64,000 nt of DNA from Streptomyces sp. NBC_01233 (GTDB lineage Bacteria; Actinomycetota; Actinomycetes; Streptomycetales; Streptomycetaceae). The notes under the pieces were generated by a model. That model had not been told where the DNA came from and ran no database searches. It worked only from the letters and a program-made list of their open reading frames with translations. Below, one piece after another: positions 37,376 through 48,784 of the stretch. The DNA is taken from positions 2,604,501 to 2,668,500 of the forward strand of contig NZ_CP108514.1 of the NCBI RefSeq assembly GCF_035989305.1, given 5' to 3'. A program made the position numbers and the translations under genes. Within the stretch, counting starts at the first letter, position 1. Each line of letters opens with the position of its first letter.

Positions 37376-37950
37376 AGCAGGGCCGCCGCGCACTCCTCGG
37401 CGAGGTCCTCGGCGTGCGGCGGCAGCGGACCGCCGGCGCGCAGGTGACGGCGGACGACCGAGAGCGGCAGGTCGATCAGGGCGAGGGTGACGCGGTCCCG
37501 GCCCTGGGGGTCCGTCGCGCCGAGGGAGTCGGCGAGGGTGCCGAGGGCGGCGTACACGCGCTGGTTGCCGGAGTCGGCCCGCCGGGTGTGCTCCTCGGAC
37601 CAGCCGGCGCGGCCGAACTCCGCGGGGCCGTACAGCAGGAGCGCGGCCTCCTGCGGGTGGGCACGGCTCCAGGCCACGACGTGCCGGGCGGCCGCGCGGG
37701 CCGCCCGGCGGGGGTCGGGGTCGCTGTGGAGCATGGCGAAGTAGCCCTCCTGGAACCGCTCGACGGTCCGCAGCCACACCTCGGCGAGCAGGGCGGTCCG
37801 CCCGGCGAACCGGTGGTACATGGAGCCGCTCGGCGCGCCGACCGCCTGGGCCGCGGCGGACATGGTCACGCCGCCCGGTCCGGCCGAGGCCGCCAGCCGG
37901 ACGGCGGCGTCGAGGATCTGGTCGGTGTCGAAGCGGGGTGGTCTCGCCAT
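37372..37950 (-). CDS. TetR-family transcriptional regulator
   Basis: A 192-residue regulator. The N-terminal helix-turn-helix is ILDAAVRLAASAGPGGVTMS, then AAAQAVGAPSGSMYHRFAGR. The C-terminal ligand domain is all-helical. It is divergent from the SRPBCC gene and very probably binds the 13-bp-arm palindrome between them, repressing both. Its stop overlaps the convergent LegB-like gene by 4 bp. Confidence 0.92.
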   Translation of the reverse strand: MARPPRFDTDQILDAAVRLAASAGPGGVTMSAAAQAVGAPSGSMYHRFAGRTALLAEVWLRTVERFQEGYFAMLHSDPDPRRAARAAARHVVAWSRAHPQEAALLLYGPAEFGRAGWSEEHTRRADSGNQRVYAALGTLADSLGATDPQGRDRVTLALIDLPLSVVRRHLRAGGPLPPHAEDLAEECAAALL

Positions 37951-37968
37951 GAATCAGAGAGTACCCTC

Positions 37969-38000
37969 CAGATTATTAGAGGGTGATCTCTAATAATCTG
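37969..38000. promoter_or_regulatory. TetR operator with perfect 13-bp arms
   Basis: CAGATTATTAGAG (37969-37981) and its exact complement CTCTAATAATCTG (37988-38000), separated by GGTGAT. It is strikingly AT-rich in this genome, which also supplies -10-like TAATAAT elements for both divergent genes. It lies 12 bp before the SRPBCC start codon and 18 bp before the TetR start codon. Confidence 0.85.
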
Positions 38001-38012
38001 AGGGGAGGACGC

Positions 38013-38516
38013 ATGGGCGTCTACAACGTGCACGAACGCCTGCTGGGGGCCAAGCAGAGCGAGGTCGGCGCGCTCATCGACACGCTGTCCAGCGGGGAGG
38101 ACGACCGGCTGTGGCCCGGCCATCTGTGGGAGGAGATGGAGTTCGACCGCCCCCTGGGCGTCGGCGCGGCGGGCGGACACGGACCGGTGCGCTACACCGT
38201 GACCGCGTACGTGCCGGGGACCTGGGTCCGCTTCGCCTTCACCGGGCCCCGCGGGTTCCACGGCTTCCACGAGTTCACCGCGCTGGCCATCGACGCGGAA
38301 CGGACCGTGCTGCGGCACACCCTCGCGATGTCCGTCAGCGGCGTTTCCCGCATCGCCTGGCCCCTCGCCTTCCGGCAGGGACACGACGCCTGCCTGGAGG
38401 ACAGCCTGGACCGCGCCGAACTGGCCTGCACGGGCACGATCGCCCGCCCGGCCCGCTGGTCCCCCTACGTCCGCTTCCTCCGGCCGCTGGAGCGACTGGT
38501 GTCCCGGCCTGCCTAG
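38013..38516 (+). CDS. SRPBCC (START-like) family protein
   Basis: A 167-residue protein with the beta-rich SRPBCC pattern: VHERLLGAKQSEVGALIDTL, YTVTAYVPGTWVRFAFTG, and FHGFHEFTALAIDAERTVLR. These fold into a hydrophobic pocket for small lipophilic ligands. GGGGAGGA precedes the ATG. Controlled by the adjacent TetR. The ligand is unknown; the TetR may respond to the same compound. Confidence 0.85.
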   Translation: MGVYNVHERLLGAKQSEVGALIDTLSSGEDDRLWPGHLWEEMEFDRPLGVGAAGGHGPVRYTVTAYVPGTWVRFAFTGPRGFHGFHEFTALAIDAERTVLRHTLAMSVSGVSRIAWPLAFRQGHDACLEDSLDRAELACTGTIARPARWSPYVRFLRPLERLVSRPA

Positions 38517-40109
38517 GGGGCGCGCAGACTGCGTACGTCCAGGTGCCGCAGCACCCGGTCGACGACCTCCGGGTCGGAGCCGGGTTCGCTGCGGGCGGCC
38601 AGCACCTCGTGGCGGGCGGCCGACATCATCTCCCGCTGGATCCGCTGGATGTCGCGGAGCCGCTGCACCCGCTTCGCGTACGCCTCGCGCCGTTCCTCGT
38701 CCACCATGTCCGGGCTGATCCTGGCCCCCACGTCGTACGCGCGCCGGGTCAGCTGCTCGATCAGGTCCTCCGGCAGGCCCTCGGCCTCGTCGATCTCCTT
38801 CAGCCGCCGCTTCGCGGCCTTGGCGGCGCGGATCGCCAGCTGACGCTCGGCGTCCCGCCGCACGTCGTGGTCCTCCTCCACGCCCAGCCGCCGCACCAGC
38901 CACGGCAGGGTCAGCCCCTGGCACACCAGGGTCGCCATGATCACCGCGAACGCGATGAAGATCATCTCGTCCCGCGCCGGGAAGGGTTCGCCGGAGTCCG
39001 TCTTCAGCGGGATGGCCAGGGCCAGGGCCACCGAGGCCACCCCGCGCATCCCGGCCCACCACATGACCACGCTCTCCCGCCAGCTCAGCGGGATCTCCTC
39101 GTCGTAGTCGCGCCGCTGGTGCAGCCTCTTCGCGAGCCAGCCGGCCGGCCGGCAGCAGCCACACCAGCTGCACGCCGACCACCACCGCGACGACGACCGC
39201 CGCCCATCCGGCCATCTCCCACTCGCGGTCCTGCGCCGTCGCGAAGACGCTGTGGAGCTCCAGCCCGATCAGCCCGAAGGCCACCCCGGTGACCAGCGTG
39301 TCCACGACCTCCCAGAAGGTGTGCCCGGCGAGGCGCCCCAGCACGTCGTCGGCGTCGGACGCGTACTCGGCGAGGAACAGGGCCGTCGTCAGCACGGCCA
39401 GCACCCCCGACCCGTGGAGTTCCTCCGCGACCACGTAGGACACGAACGGCACCAGCAGCGTCAGCCCGATCTGGAGGGTGGCGTCGTCGAGCCGGCCCAT
39501 CAACCGGTGGGTGGTCCAGCCGAGGGCCAGGCCGACGACCACGGCGACGACGGCGGACAGCACGAACTCCCCCAGCGCGTCGGGCCAGGAGAAGCTGCCG
39601 CTGACGGCCGCGGCGATCGCCACGTGGTAGAGCACGATCGCCGTCACGTCGTTGAAGAGCCCCTCGCCCTCCAGGATCGACACCATGCGGCGGGGCAGCC
39701 CGAGCGATCCCGCGACGGCGGTGGCGGCGACCGGGTCGGGCGGGGCCACGAGCGCTCCGAGCGCGACGGCGGCGGCGAGCGGCAGCGCGGGCACCACCGT
39801 GTACGCGACGGCGGCGACGGCGGCGGTCGTGACGAACACCAGGGCCACGGCCAGCAGGAGGATGGGCCGCACGTTGGCGGCGAACTGGCGCCAGGAGGTC
39901 CGCTGCACGGAGGCGTACAGCAGCGGCGGCAGCACCAGCGGCAGGATGAACTCGGGCGGGACCTCGACCTCCGGCACGACCGGCAGCAACGCGAGGACCA
40001 CCCCGCCGAGGGTCATGAGGACGGGCGCGGGCAGTCCCAGCCGGTCCCCGAGCGGCACCATGACCACGGCGCCGAGCAACAGCACGAACAGCAGGGCAAG
40101 CTGATCCAC
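38513..40109 (-). pseudogene. Na+/H+ antiporter gene broken by a 4-bp repeat insertion
   Basis: A CPA1-type antiporter. The N-terminal frame reads MDQLALLFVLLLGAVVMVPL, through VAPPDPVAATAVAGSLGLPR and EGLFNDVTAIVLYH, to VQLVWLLPAG. The C-terminal frame resumes with LAKRLHQRRDYDEEIPLSWR, then VVMWWAGMRGVASVALALA, and ends LRHLDVRSLRAP. The frames change at CCGGCCGGCCGG (39141-39152): removing one CCGG unit restores a continuous protein of about 530 residues (LLPAGWLAKRL). It may be a pseudogene, a sequencing error or a switchable gene. CAGGGT 6 bp before the GTG (40116-40121) suggests a leaderless start. Confidence 0.85.
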
Positions 40110-40189
40110 TCCCCCACCCTGCCAGTCCGCTGCGCTCGGCCCGGGCGGTGACCACGGCGACCCGCGTGTCGGGCCCGGCCCGAACCCCA

Positions 40190-40368
40190 CGGGGCTCCGC
40201 CCCGAACCCCTACGGCGCTCCGCGCCCGCGCCTCAAACGGCGGCGGGGCTGAAATCGCCGCTCCGCGGCAGTCCAGCCCGCCGGGCGGCACCCGTCAGCG
40301 CAGCTCGGCCACATCCAGCCCCGCCGGCGATTGAGGCGTGGGGGATTCGGGGGCGGGGCCCCCGCCGT
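40190..40368. repeat. Dispersed repeat array between antiporter and GNAT genes
   Basis: Diverged copies of the CAGCCCCGCCGGCG(A/T)TTGAGG family in both orientations. GCCTCAAACGGCGGCGGGGC (plus) faces CCAGCCCCGCCGGCGATTGA about 85 bp later. No gene is seen in this 281-bp gap. Confidence 0.75.
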
Positions 40369-40390
40369 GGCGGCGCAGTCGGGGGCCGGG

Positions 40391-40861
40391 CTACGGCAGG
40401 GGGCGGCGCATGGCGCGGTGCGGGATGCCCGCGTCCTGGAATGCCGGGCCGTAGGCCACGTATCCGAGGCGCTCGTAGAAGCCGAGCGCATGCGTCTGCG
40501 CGCCCAGGTCGACGCCCGTCAGTCCGAGCCGGACCGCTTCGTCCTCGATCGCCCGGACCAGGGCCACGCCCACGCCGAGGCCGCGCGCGGACTTGGCGAC
40601 GGCCAGCCGGCCCAGGGAGCCGACCGCCGGGTCGCCCGTCTTGGCCAGCGCGGCGGCGCCGTGGAGCAGCCGGCCGGTGCCCAGCGGCGCCCCGTCCGGC
40701 CCCACGGCCAGTACGTGCACCGCGTCCGCGTCGTACGCGTCGTACTCGATCGACTCCGGTACGGACTGCTCGACCACGAACACCTCGGCCCGCACGGCGA
40801 AGCACGCCGCCATGTCGGCCTCGGAGTCCGCGACCCGCACCTCGAAGCCGACGGCGGTCAC
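40391..40861 (-). CDS. GNAT-family N-acetyltransferase
   Basis: A 156-residue GNAT. The acetyl-CoA-binding motif A region is [20 protein letters not shown] (R/QxxGxG/A). The N-terminal [20 protein letters not shown] and the C-terminal [21 protein letters not shown] match the ElaA/YjcF subgroup. GTG start overlaps the rluD stop (GTGA). Substrate unknown. Confidence 0.9.
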   Translation of the reverse strand: MTAVGFEVRVADSEADMAACFAVRAEVFVVEQSVPESIEYDAYDADAVHVLAVGPDGAPLGTGRLLHGAAALAKTGDPAVGSLGRLAVAKSARGLGVGVALVRAIEDEAVRLGLTGVDLGAQTHALGFYERLGYVAYGPAFQDAGIPHRAMRRPLP

Positions 40862-41799
40862 TCGCTCTCCGCCCGGATCACGTCCAGTGCGTGCTGCAGG
40901 TCCGCCGGGTAGCCGCTCTCGAACTCCACCCACTGCCCGTCGGAGGGGTGCTCGAAGCCGAGCCGCACCGCGTGCAGCCACTGCCGGGTCAGGCCCAGCC
41001 GCTTGGCGACCGTCGGGTCCGCGCCGTACGTCATGTCGCCGACACACGGGTGCCGGTGCGCGGACATGTGCACGCGGATCTGGTGCGTACGCCCGGTCTC
41101 CAGCTTGATGTCCAGCAGCGAGGCGGCGCGGAAGGCCTCGATCAGGTCGTAGTGCGTGACGGAGTCCTTGCCGTCCTGCGTCACGGCCCACTTGTAGTCC
41201 GCGCTCGGGTGGCGGCCGATCGGCGCGTCGATCGTGCCGCTCATCGGGTCCGGGTGGCCCTGCACCAGCGCGTGGTAGCGCTTGTCCACGACCCGCTCGC
41301 GGAACTGGTTCTTCAGCGAGGTGTACGCGCGCTCCGACTTGGCGACGGCCATCAGGCCGGACGTGCCGACGTCGAGGCGGTGCACGATGCCCTGGCGCTC
41401 GGAAGCGCCGGAGGTGGAGATGCGGTAGCCGGCCGCGGCGAGGCCGCCGATGACGGTGGTGCCGGTCCAGCCGGGGCTCGGGTGGGCGGCGACGCCCACC
41501 GGCTTCATGATGACGACGATGTCGTCGTCGTCGTGGACGATCTCCATGCCGGGGACCGGCTCGGCGACGACCTCGACCGGCCGCGGCGGCTCGGGCATCT
41601 CGACTTCGAGCCAGGCGCCACCGTGCACACGCTCGGACTTCCCGACGACACTGCCGTCGACCGACACCTTCCCCGCGGCCGCGAGGTCGGCCGCCTTCGT
41701 CCGGGAGAAACCGAACATACGGGCGATGGCGGCGTCGACACGCTCGCCTTCGAGGCCATCGGGAACGGGCAGGGTGCGGATCTCGGGAATCGTACTCAC
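40858..41799 (-). CDS. rluD: RluA/RluD-family pseudouridine synthase
   Basis: A 313-residue synthase. The S4 RNA-binding domain is N-terminal ([20 protein letters not shown]). The catalytic Asp is in [20 protein letters not shown]. Further family segments are [11 protein letters not shown] and [20 protein letters not shown]. It isomerises uridines in 23S rRNA; the exact sites are not readable from sequence. CATACT (41806-41811) lies 6 bp before the GTG, so it is probably leaderless. Confidence 0.93.
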   Translation of the reverse strand: MSTIPEIRTLPVPDGLEGERVDAAIARMFGFSRTKAADLAAAGKVSVDGSVVGKSERVHGGAWLEVEMPEPPRPVEVVAEPVPGMEIVHDDDDIVVIMKPVGVAAHPSPGWTGTTVIGGLAAAGYRISTSGASERQGIVHRLDVGTSGLMAVAKSERAYTSLKNQFRERVVDKRYHALVQGHPDPMSGTIDAPIGRHPSADYKWAVTQDGKDSVTHYDLIEAFRAASLLDIKLETGRTHQIRVHMSAHRHPCVGDMTYGADPTVAKRLGLTRQWLHAVRLGFEHPSDGQWVEFESGYPADLQHALDVIRAESE

Positions 41800-41864
41800 C
41801 CGTCGAGTATGCAGGACTCGGCAGCCGGGCAGTTCCGCGAGCGGTCCCGCGATCAGTTGCGCGA

Positions 41865-42425
41865 TCAGTCCTTGTGGACAGTGCCGTCCGGGTCGAGGCC
41901 CTTGAACGACAGCAGGACGATCAGGATGCCGCCGCACACGATCGCCGAGTCGGCCAGGTTGAAGACGGCGAAATGGGCCGGCGCGATGAAGTCGACGACC
42001 GCACCCCGGAACACACCCGGCGAACGGAAGATCCGGTCGGTCAGATTGCCCAGCGCACCGCCCAGCAGCAGGCCCAGCGCGATCGCCCACGGCAGGCTGT
42101 AGAGCTTGCGCGCGAGCCGCACGATCACCACGATCACGGAGGCCGCGATGCAGGTGAAGATGATGGTGAAGGCCTCGCCGAAGCCGAAGGCGGCGCCCGG
42201 GTTGCGGACCGCCTCGAACTTCAGCAGGTCACCGATGATCTCGATCGGCGGCTGGTGCTCCAGCTTCGCCACGACGAGCATCTTGGTGCCGAGGTCCAGC
42301 AGGTAGGCGAGCACCGCCACGACGAGCAGCGCCGCGATCCGCCGACGCCCCTTGGGCACGGCGGACTCCGGCTGGGCGTCGTCCCCGACCTCCGGCGTAC
42401 CGATGATGCGCTCCGCCTCTGCCAC
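41865..42425 (-). CDS. lspA: Lipoprotein signal peptidase (type II)
   Basis: A 186-residue membrane aspartyl protease that removes signal peptides from prolipoproteins. Four membrane helices are seen. The catalytic Asp residues are in [12 protein letters not shown] and [15 protein letters not shown], and the family loop [12 protein letters not shown] is present. It has a 45-residue cytoplasmic N-terminal extension. GTG at 42425 has GAGGG upstream. rluD follows 65 bp downstream, and both are in the same order as in other Streptomyces. Confidence 0.95.
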   Translation of the reverse strand: MAEAERIIGTPEVGDDAQPESAVPKGRRRIAALLVVAVLAYLLDLGTKMLVVAKLEHQPPIEIIGDLLKFEAVRNPGAAFGFGEAFTIIFTCIAASVIVVIVRLARKLYSLPWAIALGLLLGGALGNLTDRIFRSPGVFRGAVVDFIAPAHFAVFNLADSAIVCGGILIVLLSFKGLDPDGTVHKD

Positions 42426-42536
42426 GTGAGTCCCTCGAACTAGCTCGAACCAGGCTCCTCCTGGACCCTGACGAGACACGAGGGTACGTCAGGGCCCCCG
42501 CACACCGCCTGCCCCACCTCCACCTGACGGCGGCGC

Positions 42537-43361
42537 CTAGTGCCGCCGCTCCTGCTTCTGCTTGCAGTCCACGCACAGGGTGGCCCGTGGAAAGGCCTGC
42601 ATCCTGGCCTTGCCGATGGGCTGCCCGCAGTTCTCGCAGAGGCCGTACGTCCCCGCCTCCAGCCGTTCCAGGGCCCGCTCGGTCTGCTCCAGCATCGAGC
42701 TCGCGTTCGCCGCGAGCGCCAGCTCGGACTCGCGGGTGATGTTCTTGGTGCCGGTGTCGGCCTGGTCGTCGCCCGCGCCGTCGCCCGAGTCCCGCATCAG
42801 GCCGGTGATCGCCACCTCGGAGGCGTCGAGCTCGGCGCGCAGCCGCAGCACCTCGCCCGTCAGCTCGCTGCGGGCCTCGTCGACCTCCGTCTGGGTCCAG
42901 GGGTCCTCACCGGGCCGTACGGCGAGCTCGCCGGGGGTGAGGGCCGCGGTGGCCCGAACCTTGGGCAGCCCGCTGGTGGCCGCGGCGGCCGTCTTCCTCG
43001 CCGTACCGGTGCTCTTCTTGGCAACCACTTTGCGGACTCCCGTCTTCTTCGCGGCATGCGCCGCCCCCTCGGCCCCGGCCTGTTTGGCCGTGGCCGTCCG
43101 CTTCTCGACGGCGGTCGTCTTCTTCACGGCGGTCGCCCTGTCGGCCGTCGCCGTCCTGGCCGGCGCCTTCTTCGCCGGAGTCTTCTTCGTCGGCGCCTTC
43201 TTCGCCGGCGCCTTCGTGGCCGGCGCACGGGTGGCGGCAGCGGTCTTCCCGGCAGCGGTCGCCTTCTTGGCGGGAGCCGCGTCCTCGGAGGCCTCCGCCT
43301 TTCCCGCGGCCTTCCCGACAGCCTTCTTGGCAGTACTCCCGGCGGTCTTCTTCGCCACCAT
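42537..43361 (-). CDS. DksA/TraR zinc-finger protein with histone-H1-like tail
   Basis: A 274-residue protein in two parts. Residues 1 to about 135 are a Lys/Ala/Pro/Thr-rich, histone-H1-like tail with repeats such as KAPAKKAPTKKTPAKKAPAR. The C-terminal 120 residues are a DksA/TraR unit: coiled coil (SELTGEVLRLRAELDASEVA), then the zinc finger CENCGQPIGKARMQAF...CVDCK. The finger half can act on RNA polymerase; the tail should bind DNA non-specifically. The combination suggests a nucleoid-linked transcription factor, by inference. The ATG has AAGGGG upstream. Confidence 0.88.
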   Translation of the reverse strand: MVAKKTAGSTAKKAVGKAAGKAEASEDAAPAKKATAAGKTAAATRAPATKAPAKKAPTKKTPAKKAPARTATADRATAVKKTTAVEKRTATAKQAGAEGAAHAAKKTGVRKVVAKKSTGTARKTAAAATSGLPKVRATAALTPGELAVRPGEDPWTQTEVDEARSELTGEVLRLRAELDASEVAITGLMRDSGDGAGDDQADTGTKNITRESELALAANASSMLEQTERALERLEAGTYGLCENCGQPIGKARMQAFPRATLCVDCKQKQERRH

Positions 43362-43681
43362 GGCCGCGGCCCCTTCACATACTGTGATCAATGCTCGCGA
43401 ATCGTGCCGGAACGATAAATCGCCTCCAGCCCCGCGGCAACGGGGCACGCATCCGTCGAGGTCAACCTGCATCCGTTGTGCCCATCCGGAGCCCCGGTAA
43501 TCCGCCACTCCCGCCCCACCCGCGTCCGTACCGGCGCCCAGGCCCGTTCGGGTCACGCGCGGGCCCGCCCCTGCCTCCCCCCGCGCGCCGGCCGCGCCCC
43601 CGCCACGCCGTGGCGCCGCCCCCCGCACGGGCCCCCGTAAACCGGTCTGCCGAGCGCCCGCCCGGCCCGTACACTGGCCCC
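43362..43681. other. Intergenic stretch before the ileS leader
   Basis: 320 bp between the DksA-like gene (minus) and the T-box leader (plus). Close to the DksA gene it is less GC-rich (ATACTGTGATCAATG), probably its promoter. A plausible -10 TACACT (43670-43675) would start the ileS leader RNA near 43682. Open frames here have poor codon character and no family match, so no gene is called. Confidence 0.5.
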
Positions 43682-43947
43682 AGCGAAAGGCATGGACGGG
43701 GACGAGTAGCGCCGTACGCAGCCAGGAGCGACCCGGGGACGGTGAGAGCCCGGGGGCGAGCGCGATGTGAAGGATCACCCCTGAGCCGCCGGAAGAAAGC
43801 CCGCACGGATCCCCGTACGGCGAGTAGAACCGGCTTCGCACCCCAATGAGGGGGCCACCGGATCCGTCCGGCGGCCAAGGAGGGTGGTACCGCGGGAGCA
43901 GCATTCGGCTCTCGTCCCTCCGGACGGAAGTGACACCCCGCCGGAGG
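43682..43947 (+). promoter_or_regulatory. T-box riboswitch (tRNA-Ile), translational type
   Basis: The T-box consensus AGGGTGGTACCGCGG is at 43881-43895; its TGGT bulge would pair with the tRNA end ACCA, fitting the discriminator A of tRNA-Ile. A specifier ATC is seen in GAAGGATCACC (about 43770-43780) within a short stem I, as in actinobacterial ileS leaders. CCTCCGG (43917-43923) can pair with the ribosome-binding site CCGGAGG (43941-43947). The overlapping CCGGACGGA (43920-43928) can instead pair with TCCGTCCGG (43863-43871). The exclusive pairings suggest control of translation start rather than of termination. Confidence 0.9.
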
Positions 43948-43961
43948 AAGAGTTCAGCCTC

Positions 43962-47108
<3,147 letters not shown>

Positions 47109-47121
47109 CCCCGAGGCCGAG

Positions 47122-47165
47122 CGGCCCGTAGCCCCCCTCCCTCCCGGGACGGGGGCTACGGGCCG
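47122..47165 (+). terminator. Terminator after ileS
   Basis: A 15-bp stem, CGGCCCGTAGCCCCC (47122-47136) with 47151-47165, a 14-base loop, then TTTCTCTG. Confidence 0.85.
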
Positions 47166-47170
47166 TTTCT

Positions 47171-47463
47171 CTGTCCCCACCCCGCCCTTTCACCGTTTCT
47201 CCCCCAGCTACCGCTGGGCGGTGCCCCCAGGGCTCCGCCCGGACCCGGCCCTCAAACGCCGGACGGGCCGAAAGCTCGACCCCGCCGCACCTTCCAGCCC
47301 CGCCGGCGTTTGAGGCGCGGGGGCTCGGGGGCGGCGCCCCGGTCTTTCAGCCCCGCCGGCGATTGAGGCGCGGGGTCCGGGGCGGAGCCCCGATCTTGCG
47401 GCCCCGCCGCACCTTCCAGCCCCGCCGGCGATTGAGGCGCGGGGGCTCGGGGGCGGCGCCCCC
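47171..47463. repeat. Composite dispersed repeat array, longest in the window
   Basis: Begins CTGTCCCCACCCCGCCCTTT, then the TCCCCCAGCTACCGCTGGG element (47200-47228), then CCTCAAACGCCGGA, then three tandem units of about 60 bp, each with CCAGCCCCGCCGGCG(T/A)TTGAG and a GC hairpin end. Two units share CCCCGCCGCACCTTCCAGC, so local tandem duplication has occurred. It fills most of the 460 bp between ileS and divIVA. Confidence 0.85.
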
Positions 47464-47490
47464 GCGACGGCGCCGCACACGGGTATGCAA

Positions 47491-47534
47491 ACGGGCCGGG
47501 CCCGGGTTCCAGAAGGAACCCGGGCCCGGCCCGT
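47491..47534 (-). terminator. Terminator after divIVA
   Basis: A perfect 20-bp stem, ACGGGCCGGGCCCGGGTTCC (47491-47510) with 47515-47534, and an AGAA loop. It lies about 36 bp past the divIVA stop. Confidence 0.85.
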
Positions 47535-47569
47535 GAAGCGGCTGCCGACCGCAGAAACGGCGGCGGCGC

Positions 47570-48784
47570 CTAGTTGTCGTCCTCGTCGATCAGGAAGCCC
47601 CGCATCGGCGACGGCGCCTGCATCGGCTGCGGCGCAGCCGGCCGCACCGGAGCCATCGGCTGGGTCATCGCCGGGGACATCTGCTGCTGGCCGCCGTACG
47701 ACGGGCCTGCGCCCATCGGGGGGGGACCGCCCATGGGCGACGGGCCGCCCATCGAGGGACCACCCATGGAGTGCCCCATCGCACCGGCCGGAGCCATCGA
47801 GGGCGACGGCGACGGCGGCAGCGCGGGACCGGCCGGGTTCCGCGGCGGGGCCAGCGAGTCGTCGGCCTGGGTCTCCAGCTGGCGCAGCTGCGACTCCAGG
47901 TAGGACTTCAGACGCGTACGGTACTCACGCTCGAAGCCCCGCAGGTCCTCGACCTTGCGCTCCAGCGTGGCGCGGGCGGACTCCAGGGAGCCCATCGCGA
48001 CGCGGTGCTTCTCCTGCGCGTCCCGCTCCAGCGCGTCGGCCTTGGCGCGGGCGTCCCGCTCCAGGCCCTCGGCGCGCGACCGGGCCTCGCCGACGATCTT
48101 GTTGGCCTCGGAGCGGGCCTCCGCGATCGCCTGGTCGGCGGTCTGCTGCGCCAGCGACAGGACGCGGGCGGCGCTGTCGCCACCGGGGCCCTGCTGCGGG
48201 AGCTGCGGCTGCTGCTGCATCTGCTGCATGGGCTGGCCCATGGGCTGCATCTGCTGGCCCATCGGCTGCATCTGCTGCCCCATGGGCTGCATCTGCTGGC
48301 CGAGCGGGTTCTGGCCGCCCATCGACTGCTGCTGCATCTGCTGCTGCTGACCCATGCCCTGCGGTCCGCCCATGGGGTGCTGCTGCATGGGGCCGCCCAT
48401 GGGGCCGCCCATCGGGCCGGGGCCCTGCTGGCCCTGGCCGCCGGGGCCCGGCGGGAGCTGCGGCTGGCCGCCCGGGAGCTGCGGCGGGCCCATCTGCGGC
48501 TGCTGCTGCTGCGGCGGGCCGGATATGGCCGCGGGCACGGGGGCGCCGGGGCCGCGCTGGTCCTGGGGTTCGGGCTTGCGCATGCCCTGCTGCTGCTGGT
48601 TCTGCGCGGCGGCACGCGTGGCGGCTGCCAGCTTGGCGCGCAGGTCCTCGTTCTCGCGCAGCAGGCGCGTCAGTTCGGACTCGACCTCGTCGAGGAAGGC
48701 ATCGACCTCGTCCTCGTCATAGCCTTCTCGGAGGCGGACGGTCGTGAACTGCTTGTTCCGCACGTCCTCGGGAGTCAGCGGCAT
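47570..48784 (-). CDS. divIVA: DivIVA polar growth protein
   Basis: A 404-residue coiled-coil protein marking hyphal tips. The N-terminal membrane-binding domain is MPLTPEDVRNKQFTTVRLRE, then GYDEDEVDAFLDEVESEL. A Gln/Pro/Gly/Met-rich linker (about residues 60-200) contains QQMQPMG repeats. The long coiled coil (AARVLSLAQQTADQAIAEAR, then VEDLRGFEREYRTRLKSYLE) follows, and a Pro/Met/Gly-rich tail ends FLIDEDDN. It recruits wall synthesis to the tips in Streptomyces. The ATG overlaps a 31-codon ORF; GAGGTG lies 10 bases upstream. Confidence 0.95.
   Translation of the reverse strand: MPLTPEDVRNKQFTTVRLREGYDEDEVDAFLDEVESELTRLLRENEDLRAKLAAATRAAAQNQQQQGMRKPEPQDQRGPGAPVPAAISGPPQQQQPQMGPPQLPGGQPQLPPGPGGQGQQGPGPMGGPMGGPMQQHPMGGPQGMGQQQQMQQQSMGGQNPLGQQMQPMGQQMQPMGQQMQPMGQPMQQMQQQPQLPQQGPGGDSAARVLSLAQQTADQAIAEARSEANKIVGEARSRAEGLERDARAKADALERDAQEKHRVAMGSLESARATLERKVEDLRGFEREYRTRLKSYLESQLRQLETQADDSLAPPRNPAGPALPPSPSPSMAPAGAMGHSMGGPSMGGPSPMGGPPPMGAGPSYGGQQQMSPAMTQPMAPVRPAAPQPMQAPSPMRGFLIDEDDN
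48239..48301. repeat. 21-bp tandem repeats in the divIVA linker
   Basis: Three units of CATGGGCTGCATCTGCTGGCC with one or two changes between them, plus a shortened fourth unit upstream. They encode QQMQPMG repeats in frame, so unit gain or loss changes linker length without a frameshift. Confidence 0.85.

Noticed and set aside
37866..39150. The antiporter's N-terminal frame continuing open for 1.3 kb past the CCGG frameshift
   Set aside because: The translated sequence is low-complexity Arg/Gly/Pro with no family match, and it runs antisense to the SRPBCC gene. It is a high-GC artefact.
39141..39152. Programmed ribosomal frameshifting in the antiporter gene
   Set aside because: There is no slippery heptamer or downstream structure of the usual kind. 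A simple 4-bp repeat gain explains the shift.
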